Positions 18,087 to 29,561 of a DNA stretch of 64,000 bases are shown one piece after another (position 1 is the first letter of the stretch; each line of letters begins with the position of its first letter). The translations under genes and the position numbers were made by a program. The stretch spans positions 1,798,001 through 1,862,000 of the forward strand of contig NZ_CP013418.1 in assembly GCF_001524445.2 (NCBI RefSeq), given 5' to 3'. The DNA comes from Burkholderia savannae. Its GTDB lineage: Bacteria; Pseudomonadota; Gammaproteobacteria; Burkholderiales; Burkholderiaceae. The notes below the pieces were generated by a model. That model had not been told where the DNA came from. It worked only from the letters and a program-made list of their open reading frames with translations, and made no database searches.

Positions 18087-18117
18087 TTGACCTTCCCATC
18101 ATGGGAAAGTTGATACT
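18087..18117 (+). promoter_or_regulatory. CueR-type (MerR family) promoter/operator of copA
   Basis: A -35 element TTGACC and a -10 element GATACT are separated by 19 bp, the overlong spacing typical of MerR-family promoters. The spacer holds the dyad ACCTTCCCAT-C-ATGGGAAAGT (one mismatch), which matches known CueR sites (ACCTTCC...GGAAGGT type). It lies 46 bp before the copA start. No MerR-family gene is within this window, so the regulator is encoded elsewhere. Confidence 0.85.
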
Positions 18118-18162
18118 TCGGGTCATCGGCGGCATCGTCCGCCTCATCGAATCGGATGGCAG

Positions 18163-21351
<3,189 letters not shown>

Positions 21352-21352
21352 G

Positions 21353-21492
21353 AGCCCGTTTGGAAATGCAAATTTCCGCCCTCGTAGCCACACTGATGTA
21401 GAGCGCTGCTTTGAAAGTAGCCCGTCGGCAAGGAATGCAGGCGTGGACCAGATGAGCTGGAATTCGCCGTTTCATCAATTTTCAAACGGGCT
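21353..21492. mobile_element. MITE-like element with TIRs and 5-bp target duplication
   Basis: A 140-bp noncoding element with 10-bp perfect terminal inverted repeats, AGCCCGTTTG / CAAACGGGCT (14 of 15 when extended). It is flanked on both sides by CTGAG (21348-21352 and 21493-21497). The left CTGAG contains the copA stop codon, so insertion left copA intact. There is no open frame for a transposase; an autonomous partner would have to be elsewhere. The family is not assigned. Confidence 0.75.
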
Positions 21493-21581
21493 CTGAGCGT
21501 GAAGAGGCGCGATCCGCGCGTGAAGCGAGAGGCACGGTTGAGCGGTTCTGCACTTTTGCGTTTGAACGTTTGAACGTTTCA

Positions 21582-21749
21582 GCGGTCGGCGGTCGGCGGT
21601 CGGCGGTCGGCGGTCGGCGGTCGGCGGTCGGCGGTCGGCGGTCGGCGGTCGGCGGTCGGCGGTCGGCGGTCGGCGGTCGGCGGTCGGCGGTCGGCGGTCG
21701 GCGGTCGGCGGTCGGCGGTCGGCGGTCAGCGCTCAGCGCTCAGCGGTCA
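21582..21749. repeat. Heptamer array GCGGTCG x20 plus four variant units
   Basis: Twenty perfect GCGGTCG units, then GCGGTCA, GCGCTCA, GCGCTCA and GCGGTCA. It is the longest perfect GC-rich array of the window and a good VNTR candidate. Confidence 0.95.
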
Positions 21750-21896
21750 GCACTCCGCATTCGACGTCAGCGCACCGCACACCGCTCGCCACGACCGCTC
21801 GCGACAAATCGCGACACGCCCGCGTGCGCGGCTGCGCTAGACTTCATCCATCGATAGAACGACGGCGACGGACGAACGCACCGCGCATCACGCAGC

Positions 21897-22325
21897 ATGA
21901 CCTTATCCCCTACCCACCGCAACGCCAAGCACGCGCCGGCGATCGCGACGACCTCGCGATCGCGCCGCGCCGCAAGCCATCTGCTCGCCGTGCTCGTCCT
22001 CGCGCTGGCCGGCACTCAATACGCGTACGCCGAAATCCGCTGCGGCTGGCTCCAGAACCCGACGCCCGCGAACTGGTGGCTCGACGACCGCACCGGCTCA
22101 TGGACGCTCGGCACGATGGGCAGCCCCGAAGCCGAAGGAATGGATTTGATTCCCGACATGGCGGGCAAGCAGTACGTCGAGACCAACGGCCCGCACGGCT
22201 ATGCATGCGCGTGCCTCACCGTGATCACCGACAAGCAGGAACGCCGGATCGTGAAGGTGCTGAAAGCAAAGCAACTGCCGCTCTCGAGGTGCCGGCGCGA
22301 CAAGCGGCTCAAGGAGCCGGAATAA
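21897..22325 (+). CDS. DUF4087 domain exported protein
   Basis: A 142-aa protein with a basic N-terminus and a signal peptide (HLLAVLVLALAGTQYAYA, cleaved before EIRCGW at about residue 46). The mature part is the DUF4087 domain: CGWLQNPTPANWWLDDRTG, SWTLGTMGSPEAEGMDLIP, then GPHGYACACLTV with paired cysteines. The function of this periplasmic family is unknown. The N-terminal region before the signal is unusually long; a later start is possible, but no internal ATG precedes the signal core. Confidence 0.8.
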   Translation: MTLSPTHRNAKHAPAIATTSRSRRAASHLLAVLVLALAGTQYAYAEIRCGWLQNPTPANWWLDDRTGSWTLGTMGSPEAEGMDLIPDMAGKQYVETNGPHGYACACLTVITDKQERRIVKVLKAKQLPLSRCRRDKRLKEPE

Positions 22326-22541
22326 GCGCGGGAGCAGGAACGCGCGCGGCATCGCCCAGCGGCGCGCGAATATCGAAACGCACGCGGAAACGGCGCGAAT
22401 CGCATCGAGGACGAAGGCCCCTCGCGCCGCCGCCCCGCGACATCGGCAACATCGGCGGCATTCGTGCGATCCGCAATCTACGATGGCGGCGCGGCGATAC
22501 GCCACGCGCGACGCGCACGCGGCGGCCGCGCGACCGCCCGC

Positions 22542-23021
22542 TCAAAGCGGTTCGATCGACTTGACGAACGTCGTCGTCGCGGCGGCGAAGCCGAGCTCGC
22601 TGTACAGCGCGAGCGCGGCCGTGTTGTGATTGAACACCGACAAGCCGATCTCGCTCACGCGCAATTGCCGCGCATCGTCCTCGAGCGCCTGCAGCACGCG
22701 CGTCGCCCAGCCCTGGCGGCGAAAGGCGGGCTCGATTTCGAGATCGTAGATGAAGAGCGTCCGGTGCGGCCCTTCCGTGACCACGCCGTACCACAGGTGG
22801 CCGAGCACGACGCCGTCGCCGGATTCGCGCAGCGTGAGCAACACCTGGTCGTCGGTGAGGAGCCCGTCGGGCAGCAGCGTGTCGATGCAGGCAAGCGCGC
22901 GCTCGTCGGCTTCGTCGGGCTCGCTCTGGCCGGATTCGATCAGATCCCGCGCATAGCCGCGCGCGGCGCGTTCCCGGTATTCGCGGAATTCCGTCTGGGT
23001 CATCGGGCGCATCTGGAGCAT
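22542..23021 (-). CDS. GNAT family N-acetyltransferase
   Basis: A 159-aa acetyl-CoA-dependent acyltransferase, substrate unknown. The GNAT core is visible: GVVLGHLWYGVV (beta 2-3), TLFIYDLEIEPAFRRQGWATRVL with the acetyl-CoA pyrophosphate-binding R-R-Q-G-W-A motif, then IGLSVFNHNTAALALYSELGF, the usual motif B with N-x-x-A-x-x-L-Y. AGAGG six bases before the ATG sets the start; the open frame upstream is not protein-like. It is convergent with the DUF4087 gene. Confidence 0.9.
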   Translation of the reverse strand: MLQMRPMTQTEFREYRERAARGYARDLIESGQSEPDEADERALACIDTLLPDGLLTDDQVLLTLRESGDGVVLGHLWYGVVTEGPHRTLFIYDLEIEPAFRRQGWATRVLQALEDDARQLRVSEIGLSVFNHNTAALALYSELGFAAATTTFVKSIEPL

Positions 23022-23608
23022 GCCGCACCTCTTCGAAGATGCCGGTGTATCACCCAGTGTAGCGGGCGGCGGGAGATTGCGCGAATCGGAATTCGCTCGC
23101 GAGCCGCCGGATGCGTGCGTTCGCGCTGTCGGCTCGATCGTGTTCGAGCGCGTCGATTTGCGCGCTCGGTACGCGGCCGTCCGTTTCCCATTTTGCCGAA
23201 CGCGCCGGCGGCGTCTCCGCCCATCGCTTCGCGCGATCCGCGTGCCCGCCGTGCCCACGGCCACGTCCGCCCTCTTGTTTGCTGCCTCGTTCACTGCCTC
23301 GCCCGCTGTCTCGTTCGCTGCTTCGTTCGCCGTCTAGCCCCGTTCCCACGCGATCTCGCTTCTCCTCGCCCGTCCGCCCGTCCGCCGACGAAACGGCCTC
23401 GACGTCGCGAATTCAACCGTCACACCGGCAGCGTTCCACCGCGCGAATCAATCGTCGGAACAAAATCGCCGCAGCGGATACAATCCGTCGGAAACCGGGC
23501 TCCGCGCGTCGGCACGACAACGACGACATTGCACAACGCGTCCGTTTGCAGAAGGCGATCGCTCACGGCGAGCGTTTTCTCGACGCTTTTTTTCCGACAG
23601 GAACATCG
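23022..23608. other. Intergenic, divergent promoters of GNAT and MFS genes
   Basis: 587 bp. An imperfect 12-bp repeat (CTGCCTCGTTCA-type units, about 23281-23332) stands out; a T-rich stretch (CGCTTTTTTTCC at 23584-23595) precedes the MFS start. No gene is seen. Confidence 0.5.
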
Positions 23609-24811
23609 ATGAGCGAATGTATGGAGGTGCAGCCGGCCCGCCTGAGCCGCTTCGTTCCGATAGCAGTGGTCGTCTTTCTCGGCCTGATGGCGATGGGCAT
23701 GCCGCTCGGATCTGTCCCCGCGTTCGTCAACGCGAAGCTCGGATACGGAATGACGGTCGTCGGGCTCGTGATGGGCGTCGAATCCGTCGCGACGCTGCTT
23801 ACGCGGCACTTCGCCGGCGTCACCGCCGACCGCAAGGGCCCCAAGATCGCCGTGACGATCGGCCTGATCGGCAGCTTCGCGTCGGGCGCGTTCTACTTCG
23901 TCGGCAGCGAATTCGCGTCGACGCCGGCGCTCGGCCTCGCGCTCGTCGTCGTCGGCCGGATCGCGATGGGCTTCGCGCAGGGCCTGCTGTTCACGGGCGG
24001 CAGCACCTGGCCGATCGGCATATTCGGCGCGAGCAACGCGGGCAAGGCGCTGTCGTGGATCGGCATCGCGATGTTCGCCGGCATTTCGGCCGGGGCGGCA
24101 CTCGCCGCCGCGCTCAACGAGATGTTCGGCTTCACGATCGTCGCGCTCGCGACCGCGGTCATTCCGTTGATCGGCCTGCTCATCGCGGTGCGGTTGCCGA
24201 ACGCGCACCTTGCCGCGCCCGCCGGTCACAAGGGCAGCGCGTTGCGGACGATCCGGAAAATCTGGCGGCCCGGCCTCGTGTTCGGGCTCGCGACCGTCGG
24301 CTACGTGACCGTCACGTCGTTCGTGGCGATCGCATACATGGAGAAGGGCTGGTCGGGCGCGGAATATGCGCTGTCCGCGTTCGGGATCGGCTACGTGAGC
24401 GCACGGCTGCTGCTCGGCTCGAGCACGGACAGGAACAGCTCGCCCGTGATGGCGGTGGGGATGTTGTCGATCGAGGCAGTCGGGCAACTGCTGATCTGGC
24501 AGTCGACGAGCCCGTCGATGTCGATGCTCGGCGCCGCGCTGAGCGGCTTCGGCGTGTCGATGATTTATCCGCTGCTCGCGCTCGTCGCGATTCGCGGTAT
24601 CGCGCGGCACGACTTCGGGATGGCGATCGGCTTCTATGACGCATGCTTCGACATCGCGATCGGCCTGTCAGCGCCGCTTGCCGGCGTGGTCGCGAAATTC
24701 GCCGACACGTCGGCGGTGTTCGTCGTCGGCGTCGTGTGCAGCCTCGCCGCGATCGCGATGGCGATCAGCGTCTATCGCGGCGAGGCTGCGCTCCACCAAG
24801 GCGGCGAGTGA
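23609..24811 (+). CDS. MFS transporter (12 TM, YfcJ/YhhS-like)
   Basis: A 400-aa inner-membrane transporter of the major facilitator superfamily with twelve hydrophobic segments. The opening helix is SRFVPIAVVVFLGLMAMGMP; between helices 2 and 3 is the MFS signature-like LTRHFAGVTADRKGPKIAV (D-R-K-G-P-K). The C-terminal half begins GLVFGLATVGYVTVTSFVA. It resembles the YfcJ/YhhS efflux branch from memory, so substrate and direction are unknown. The chosen ATG has ACAGGA eight bases upstream; the frame is open much further upstream but without membrane sequence. Confidence 0.88.
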   Translation: MSECMEVQPARLSRFVPIAVVVFLGLMAMGMPLGSVPAFVNAKLGYGMTVVGLVMGVESVATLLTRHFAGVTADRKGPKIAVTIGLIGSFASGAFYFVGSEFASTPALGLALVVVGRIAMGFAQGLLFTGGSTWPIGIFGASNAGKALSWIGIAMFAGISAGAALAAALNEMFGFTIVALATAVIPLIGLLIAVRLPNAHLAAPAGHKGSALRTIRKIWRPGLVFGLATVGYVTVTSFVAIAYMEKGWSGAEYALSAFGIGYVSARLLLGSSTDRNSSPVMAVGMLSIEAVGQLLIWQSTSPSMSMLGAALSGFGVSMIYPLLALVAIRGIARHDFGMAIGFYDACFDIAIGLSAPLAGVVAKFADTSAVFVVGVVCSLAAIAMAISVYRGEAALHQGGE

Positions 24812-25120
24812 GCTGCAAGCGAGAAGCGGCGCGCGGCGGTTCGAACCGAGGCTGGCGCGGCCGCTGCCGCACCGTCGTCGATCGATCGTCGGCCGCATCA
24901 CGGCGCGATCGGCGATGCACGCGACGAAAGACGCCGGTCGATCGCGGCTGGCGCAAAGGCGCGCTGCGCCGCCGGCTTTCGGCGCAGCGGCGGTTCGTTG
25001 AATTCGCCGTGACCGGGCGCGTCGTGCCTGCCGGCGCGGGCCGCTATTTCACCGGATGCGGTTTCCCATCCGCCGGCTGGCGAACGCGCGAACGGGCCGC
25101 GACCTCGCCGACGGCGTCAA
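24812..25120. other. Intergenic, nothing seen
   Basis: GC-rich spacer between the convergent MFS gene and the 51-aa gene. No gene, array or strong terminator is seen. Confidence 0.4.
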
Positions 25121-25276
25121 TCAGCGACGGATCAGGCCGATCTGAGCGACGTGCGACTTGCGCACCCGCTCCGATTCGGCGTGGCGGGCTTTGTACGAAT
25201 AGTCGGCGTCGAGCGGCAGATGCGGCGACGCGAAAAGGTCTTCGATCTTTTGAAGCAGTGCGAAGATGAGGCTCAT
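25121..25276 (-). CDS. Small 51-aa protein behind a double palindrome
   Basis: An open frame encoding MSLIFALLQKIEDLFASP, then LPLDADYSYKARHAESERV and a basic end (RKSHVAQIGLIRR). The N-terminal part is an amphipathic helix; the C-terminal part is charged. AGGAG seven bases before the ATG is excellent, and the codons look coding. I do not recognise the family; short proteins with an amphipathic N-terminal helix are common in Burkholderia and their roles are mostly unknown. Its promoter region holds a striking pair of GGGTTTTCCC palindromes, which suggests tight regulation. Confidence 0.7.
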   Translation of the reverse strand: MSLIFALLQKIEDLFASPHLPLDADYSYKARHAESERVRKSHVAQIGLIRR

Positions 25277-25299
25277 TTGCGACTCCTGTCAGCTAGCAT

Positions 25300-25341
25300 C
25301 TAGGGTTTTCCCGTAGATAAAATTCTACGGGTTTTCCCTAG
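25300..25341 (-). promoter_or_regulatory. Paired GGGTTTTCCC palindromes
   Basis: Two boxes, CTAGGGTTTTCCCGTAG (25300-25316) and CTACGGGTTTTCCCTAG (25325-25341), face each other across the 8-bp spacer ATAAAATT. Each is itself a near palindrome, and together they form a larger inverted repeat. The pair ends about 25 bp before the start codon of the 51-aa gene and is the most AT-rich spot nearby. It is probably an operator for a dimeric or tetrameric regulator; the regulator is unknown to me. Confidence 0.7.
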
Positions 25342-25468
25342 ATTGCGCTAGTGCGTCGCAGCAAAATCTCTGCGGAATGTTCGTTTCCCGCACAAATGGA
25401 ACCGGCGCGTCGCGTTCTCGCAACATGCGCGCGGCATCGCGCCGCATCGGCCAGCCGTCCCTTTCCAA

Positions 25469-27556
25469 TCAGTGGCCGCGGCCTCGGTGTGGCCGCCTGG
25501 CCGGCGTCGCGACGCCGTAAGGATGGGTCGTCAAGCGTTCCAGCTGCGCGCCGAGCTCGTCCTGGCGCTGGGTCAGCGTCGCGATCGTTGCCTCCTGGGT
25601 CGCCTGAGCGGCGACGAGTCGGTCGATGCGTTGCTGCAATGCAGCATATTCATCACGCTGCCGCGATGACTGGATCGCCTGCACGATCAGCGCGGCGATC
25701 GCCGCGAGCACGACCACCGCGAGCGCGAGCAGCAGACGGTTGACCCGGCGCATCTCCGTATCGGCCGCCCGTCGCAGATCGATAGTTTCCGATTGGAGCG
25801 CGCGGACGCGGTCGGCGAGCGGACGCAACTGGGCGTCGAGGTCGAGCGGCGCGGCGGGCGCATTCGACGGCGCGGGAGCCGCGTGCGGCTCGGCCGTCTG
25901 GCGATCGGGTGCGGGAGACGCCGACGCTCCGCCAGACGCGGGCGATCCAGAATGCGCGACAGTCGCGGGGGGATGGGGCGGATTGCCGGGATTGTCGGAA
26001 TTGTCGTTGCTGACGCTATTACCGACGCCGCCGGCGCCGTTCGTCGCCCCGAATGCGTACGCGGCAGGCGTCGCATTGCCGTTTGCGTGCCGCGCGTTCG
26101 ACAATTGCGACGGCGCCTGTGCGTCATCCGACGCGGCGGCGTCGCTGCGCGCCGCGGCGCTTGCCGTTCGAATCGCAACCGGCGATGCCGGCTGCAAATT
26201 CGCCGGGATCGAATCGGCTCGCTTTGGGTTCGTTGGCGCGCGATCCGCCGCGCGCTTCTTCGCGGCCGCTTCGGCGGCCCGGCCGTGTTCGGCCGATTCC
26301 TGCCGCACCGATTCCTGCCGCACCGATTCCGCCGACGCTTGGCTTCGAGCCGCTTCGCCTGTGACGGTTCGACCCCCGCTCGCCTGGCCGCGAGCTGCAT
26401 CGCCTTCAGGCGTGCGGCGCGCACGCGTGCCGCTTTCGGCCGCCTGCTTCTTGCCGTTCGCGCGACGCAAAGACGAACGGCGCGAACGGGGCGGCCGGGC
26501 GGCCGCCGCGTCGTCAGCGCCGACGTTCGGCGCCACCGGGGCCGATATGTCGACGGTGGATGCATCGCGCCGCCCAGGGGCCGCATCGGCCGATGCGGCC
26601 TCGATGGAACTCGCTGCGGTGCTTGTCGCTTCATGCGCCGAAGTCTTGTCTTGCGGGCGTTCGCCCGTCGTCTCGGCGGCGGAGCGCTCGTGCGCGCCGT
26701 CTTGCGTATGTGCGGTCGTGCTGTCAGCGAATCCGCCCAGCAGATCCGCCCGTTCGCCGGCGCTTTCGGCTTCGCGCACCGACGCACGCGCGCCGCGCGC
26801 GCTTTCCGCCTCGGCGTTCGACGTCGCCGCGCCCGCCGCACGCGGCATGACGACGGCATCCGCCGTTTCTGCGATCGGCGGCGCGGCAGGCGCGCTCCGC
26901 GTTGCGTCGTCCGATGTCTTGTCGGCAGGCTCGGCCATCGACACGCCCGTTTTCGTCTGGTCCGCCGATTCGTCGGCTGGAGCGCTGGCTGTCCCGTCGT
27001 TGGCCTGAGTGTTGGCCTGAGCGTTGGCCTGATCATTGGCCCAAGCGTTGGCCTGATCATCGGTACGAGCGTCAGCGTGAGCATCGGTACGAGCATCGGC
27101 CTGAGCATCGGCGCGAGCCCCTGCCCGATCATCAGCCGCCACGGCATCGGCCGCCGCCTCCACGACCGTCACGCCAGCAGCCGAGCCGCCCGCCATCCCG
27201 CCACGAGCCGCTCCCTCCGCGTCCCGCGCATGCCCCGCACGCAAGTCGGCCTCGCCGCGCGGCGAATCGAAGCCCTCAAAACTGCTTTGCTGCGCACGCC
27301 CCTGCGCATCGCGCTTCCCGTCGCCCCCCGAACCGGCAGCCGCATCGTCCGTCTGCGCGCGCGCTCCCGCGGCGGCGGCGCCGAACAGATCGAGCGTGTG
27401 CTCGTCGCGAAACGCTTCGCTCGAGGCCGCGTCACGACCGGAGCGCACCGCCGCGCGCGATTGCACGCGGCCGTTCGCCGCCGCGGCGCGCGGCCGCCGC
27501 CTGGTCGTGGACGAACGGGAGGAACGAGTACGTGAGAATGCTGCGGAATCGGTCAT
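25469..27556 (-). CDS. Long disordered Ala-rich protein with C-terminal membrane helix and coiled coil
   Basis: A 695-aa protein not recognised as a family. Residues 1 to about 550 are low-complexity (Ala/Asp/Glu/Arg/Ser-rich, with degenerate four-residue repeats such as DAQADARTDAHADAR and ANDQANAQANTQAND) and surely disordered. Near the C-terminus come a helix (LDAQLRPLADRVRALQSET), a transmembrane segment (LLLALAVVVLAAIAALIVQA) and a coiled coil (YAALQQRIDRLVAAQATQE, then LTQRQDELGAQLERL). It is thus a single-pass inner-membrane protein with a long cytoplasmic arm. The DNA for the repeats has a 12-bp period near 27000-27120. The start has only a weak Shine-Dalgarno site, and codon bias over the arm supports coding on this strand only moderately. 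Confidence 0.6.
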   Translation of the reverse strand: MTDSAAFSRTRSSRSSTTRRRPRAAAANGRVQSRAAVRSGRDAASSEAFRDEHTLDLFGAAAAGARAQTDDAAAGSGGDGKRDAQGRAQQSSFEGFDSPRGEADLRAGHARDAEGAARGGMAGGSAAGVTVVEAAADAVAADDRAGARADAQADARTDAHADARTDDQANAWANDQANAQANTQANDGTASAPADESADQTKTGVSMAEPADKTSDDATRSAPAAPPIAETADAVVMPRAAGAATSNAEAESARGARASVREAESAGERADLLGGFADSTTAHTQDGAHERSAAETTGERPQDKTSAHEATSTAASSIEAASADAAPGRRDASTVDISAPVAPNVGADDAAAARPPRSRRSSLRRANGKKQAAESGTRARRTPEGDAARGQASGGRTVTGEAARSQASAESVRQESVRQESAEHGRAAEAAAKKRAADRAPTNPKRADSIPANLQPASPVAIRTASAAARSDAAASDDAQAPSQLSNARHANGNATPAAYAFGATNGAGGVGNSVSNDNSDNPGNPPHPPATVAHSGSPASGGASASPAPDRQTAEPHAAPAPSNAPAAPLDLDAQLRPLADRVRALQSETIDLRRAADTEMRRVNRLLLALAVVVLAAIAALIVQAIQSSRQRDEYAALQQRIDRLVAAQATQEATIATLTQRQDELGAQLERLTTHPYGVATPARRPHRGRGH

Positions 27557-27653
27557 GGATCGTTCAGCGGCGCGCCGCACGCGCGCCGGGCATGTGCTGC
27601 GAACAATTTCGGGAAGGCCGCATTGTCTCACGCCCGCCGCGCGATCCCGTGCC

Positions 27654-28349
27654 TCAATCGTCCGGCAAGCCGCTCTTCTGCTCGGTGAAGCCCCTCACGC
27701 CCGGCAATTGCCGCAGCCGCGCGCACATGCTCTCGTATTCGCCGTCCGATACGCGGCTAAGCGCGATCGTCACTTCGTCGCTGTCCGCCGCATCCTCGCT
27801 CTGCTGGACGATGAAGCGCTTGACGCGCGCGCTGTCGACGCCGAGCGCCGCGTGCAGCGAATCGAACGTCAGCGTGCCGCGCTCGACCAGCAGCACGAGA
27901 TGACGGCGCTGGCGCACGGTCAGGTAGCGCCGCTCGAGCGGCTTGATGCCGGCGAGGATCACGAGAATGATGATGGTCGCCGCGATCGCCGCCACGTACA
28001 GTCCACCGCCCACCGCGAGCCCGACGGCCGCGACCGACCACAGGCTCGCCGCCGTCGTCAGCCCGCGGACGATCTCGCCGCGCAGCAGGATCGACCCCGC
28101 GCCGAGAAAGCCGATCCCCGAGACGACCTGCGCGGCCATCCGGGACGGATCGAGATCGACGTGCGCCTCGCCCAGCACGTCGGCGAAACCGAACGCCGAC
28201 ACGATCATGATGAGCGCCGAGCCGACGCACACGAGCATGTGCGTGCGCAGCCCCGCCGCCCACGAAAGTCGCTCGCGCTCGATGCCGATGACGCTGCCGA
28301 GCGCCGCCGCGAGAATCAGCCGCATGATGAGTTCGACGTTGTTCAGCAT
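27654..28349 (-). CDS. MgtC/SapB family inner-membrane protein
   Basis: A 231-aa protein with the MgtC layout. It has an N-terminal membrane domain of about four to five helices carrying the family signature (MRLILAAALGSVIGIERERL, then AAGLRTHMLVCVGSALIM, QVVSGIGFLGAGSILL and GLTTAASLWSVAAVGLAVG). A C-terminal soluble ACT-like domain starts around residue 150 (RHLVLLVERGTLTFDSLHA). MgtC proteins help growth in low magnesium and in macrophages and inhibit the F-type ATP synthase in Salmonella; the role here is inferred. The ATG is backed by GGAGAG upstream. It is divergent from the AGE-family gene. Confidence 0.9.
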   Translation of the reverse strand: MLNNVELIMRLILAAALGSVIGIERERLSWAAGLRTHMLVCVGSALIMIVSAFGFADVLGEAHVDLDPSRMAAQVVSGIGFLGAGSILLRGEIVRGLTTAASLWSVAAVGLAVGGGLYVAAIAATIIILVILAGIKPLERRYLTVRQRRHLVLLVERGTLTFDSLHAALGVDSARVKRFIVQQSEDAADSDEVTIALSRVSDGEYESMCARLRQLPGVRGFTEQKSGLPDD

Positions 28350-28457
28350 CCGCACTCTCCTTTTTTCGACGGCGGCGGGCCGCATGCTTTATCCTTGCCG
28401 CTCGGCCCGCATGTCCGGGGCCGCGTTCTTCCACCGTCAACCGCGTCGTCATTCGCC

Positions 28458-29561
28458 ATGTCCGCACCCGTCTCCGCTTCCGGCCAGGCCGCTCAGTTGC
28501 GCCGCCACTTCGCGCAAGTCGTCTTGCCGCTCTGGCGCGGGCCCGGCTTCAACCAGGCGCTGCAACTGCCGTTCGAGGCCGTCGCGCCGGACACGCACGC
28601 GCCGCTGCCCGTCACCCGCTATCGCGCGATGGCGTGCGCGCGTCAATTGTTCGTGTTCTCGCACGCGGGCGACGCCGAGCACGCGCACGCGCTCTTCGCC
28701 GCATTGTGCCGCCACTTTCGCGATCCTCGCCACGACGGCTGGTTTTTCAGCGTCGACGCGCAGGGCGCGCCGCTCGATCGCACCAAGGATCTGTATACGC
28801 ACGCGTTCGTCGTGTTCGCGTGCGCCGAGTACTTCGCGGCGTTCGGCAATCGCGACGCGCGCGAGGTCGCGCAGCGCACGGCGGCGCTGATCGGCGAGCG
28901 CTTCGCGCCGGCGCCCGGCAGCGCGCTGCTCGATTCGGCACGCGGCGAGGACTTCGCCGCGACGGCAGGCGGCCCGCTGCAGAATCCGCTGATGCATCTG
29001 ACGGAAGGCTGGCTCGCCGCGAGCCGCGCGTTCGGCGACGCCGCGTTCGACGACGCGCTGCTGCGCACCGCGCAGGCGGTCGAGCGCACGTTCGTCGATC
29101 CGCATACCGGCTGCGTCGCGGAGCTCCCGCTCGGCAGCGCCGACAATCGCTTCGAGCCCGGCCATCAGTTCGAATGGTTCTATCTCGTCAACGCGGCGGG
29201 CGCGCGGCTCGCGGCGACGGGCCTGCCCGACGCGCTCGCGCGTGCGTACGCGTTCGCGCAGCGGCACGGCGTCGATCCGGGCACGGGCGGCGTCCGCGCG
29301 GCGACCGACGAGCACGGCGCATGCATCGACGGCACGCAGCGCATCTGGGCGCAGACCGAATATCTGCGCGCGCTCGCGACGCACGGCGGCGAGCCGGACG
29401 CGCTCGCCCGTCAGATCGCCCGCTTCGCCGAGCGATTCCTGCATCCGCGCGGCTGGTACGAGTGCAAGACCGCGCAGGGCGACGTGTCGCGCGCGGACAT
29501 GCCGTCGACGACGCCGTATCACCTCGCGACCGCGTACGCATCGCTGCCTGCGGATGCTTGA
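28458..29561 (+). CDS. AGE family epimerase/isomerase
   Basis: A 367-aa enzyme with the (alpha/alpha)6-barrel signature of N-acylglucosamine 2-epimerases and YihS-type aldose-ketose isomerases. Seen: RYRAMACARQLFVFSHA, HDGWFFSVDAQGAPLDRTKDLYTHAFVVFACAEY in two overlapping motifs, NPLMHLTEGWLAASRAF, FEPGHQFEWFYLVNAAG with the catalytic-type H-x-x-E-W, and QRIWAQTEYLRAL. Members interconvert free sugars such as mannose/fructose or GlcNAc/ManNAc; the exact substrate is unknown, and it is not next to sugar genes. Confidence 0.88.
   Translation: MSAPVSASGQAAQLRRHFAQVVLPLWRGPGFNQALQLPFEAVAPDTHAPLPVTRYRAMACARQLFVFSHAGDAEHAHALFAALCRHFRDPRHDGWFFSVDAQGAPLDRTKDLYTHAFVVFACAEYFAAFGNRDAREVAQRTAALIGERFAPAPGSALLDSARGEDFAATAGGPLQNPLMHLTEGWLAASRAFGDAAFDDALLRTAQAVERTFVDPHTGCVAELPLGSADNRFEPGHQFEWFYLVNAAGARLAATGLPDALARAYAFAQRHGVDPGTGGVRAATDEHGACIDGTQRIWAQTEYLRALATHGGEPDALARQIARFAERFLHPRGWYECKTAQGDVSRADMPSTTPYHLATAYASLPADA

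Larger units (their letters stand above)
17500..18162. other. Divergent intergenic region with repeats and CueR-type promoter
   Basis: A 663-bp spacer between the LprI-like gene (minus) and copA (plus). It holds a GGTGGC/GGCAGC 6-bp array (about 17557-17618), a degenerate 7-bp array (17773-17884), and the copper-responsive promoter at 18087-18117. No gene is seen. Confidence 0.7.
21352..21896. other. Intergenic: MITE-like element, then heptamer array
   Basis: Between copA and the DUF4087 gene. It holds the 140-bp inverted-repeat element, two copies of an 8-bp unit (TTTGAACG, near 21561-21576) and the 24-unit heptamer array. No gene is seen. Confidence 0.8.

Noticed and set aside
21570..21857. 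Frame encoding GGRRSAV repeats
   Set aside because: Heptamer array artefact without Shine-Dalgarno site or conserved domain.
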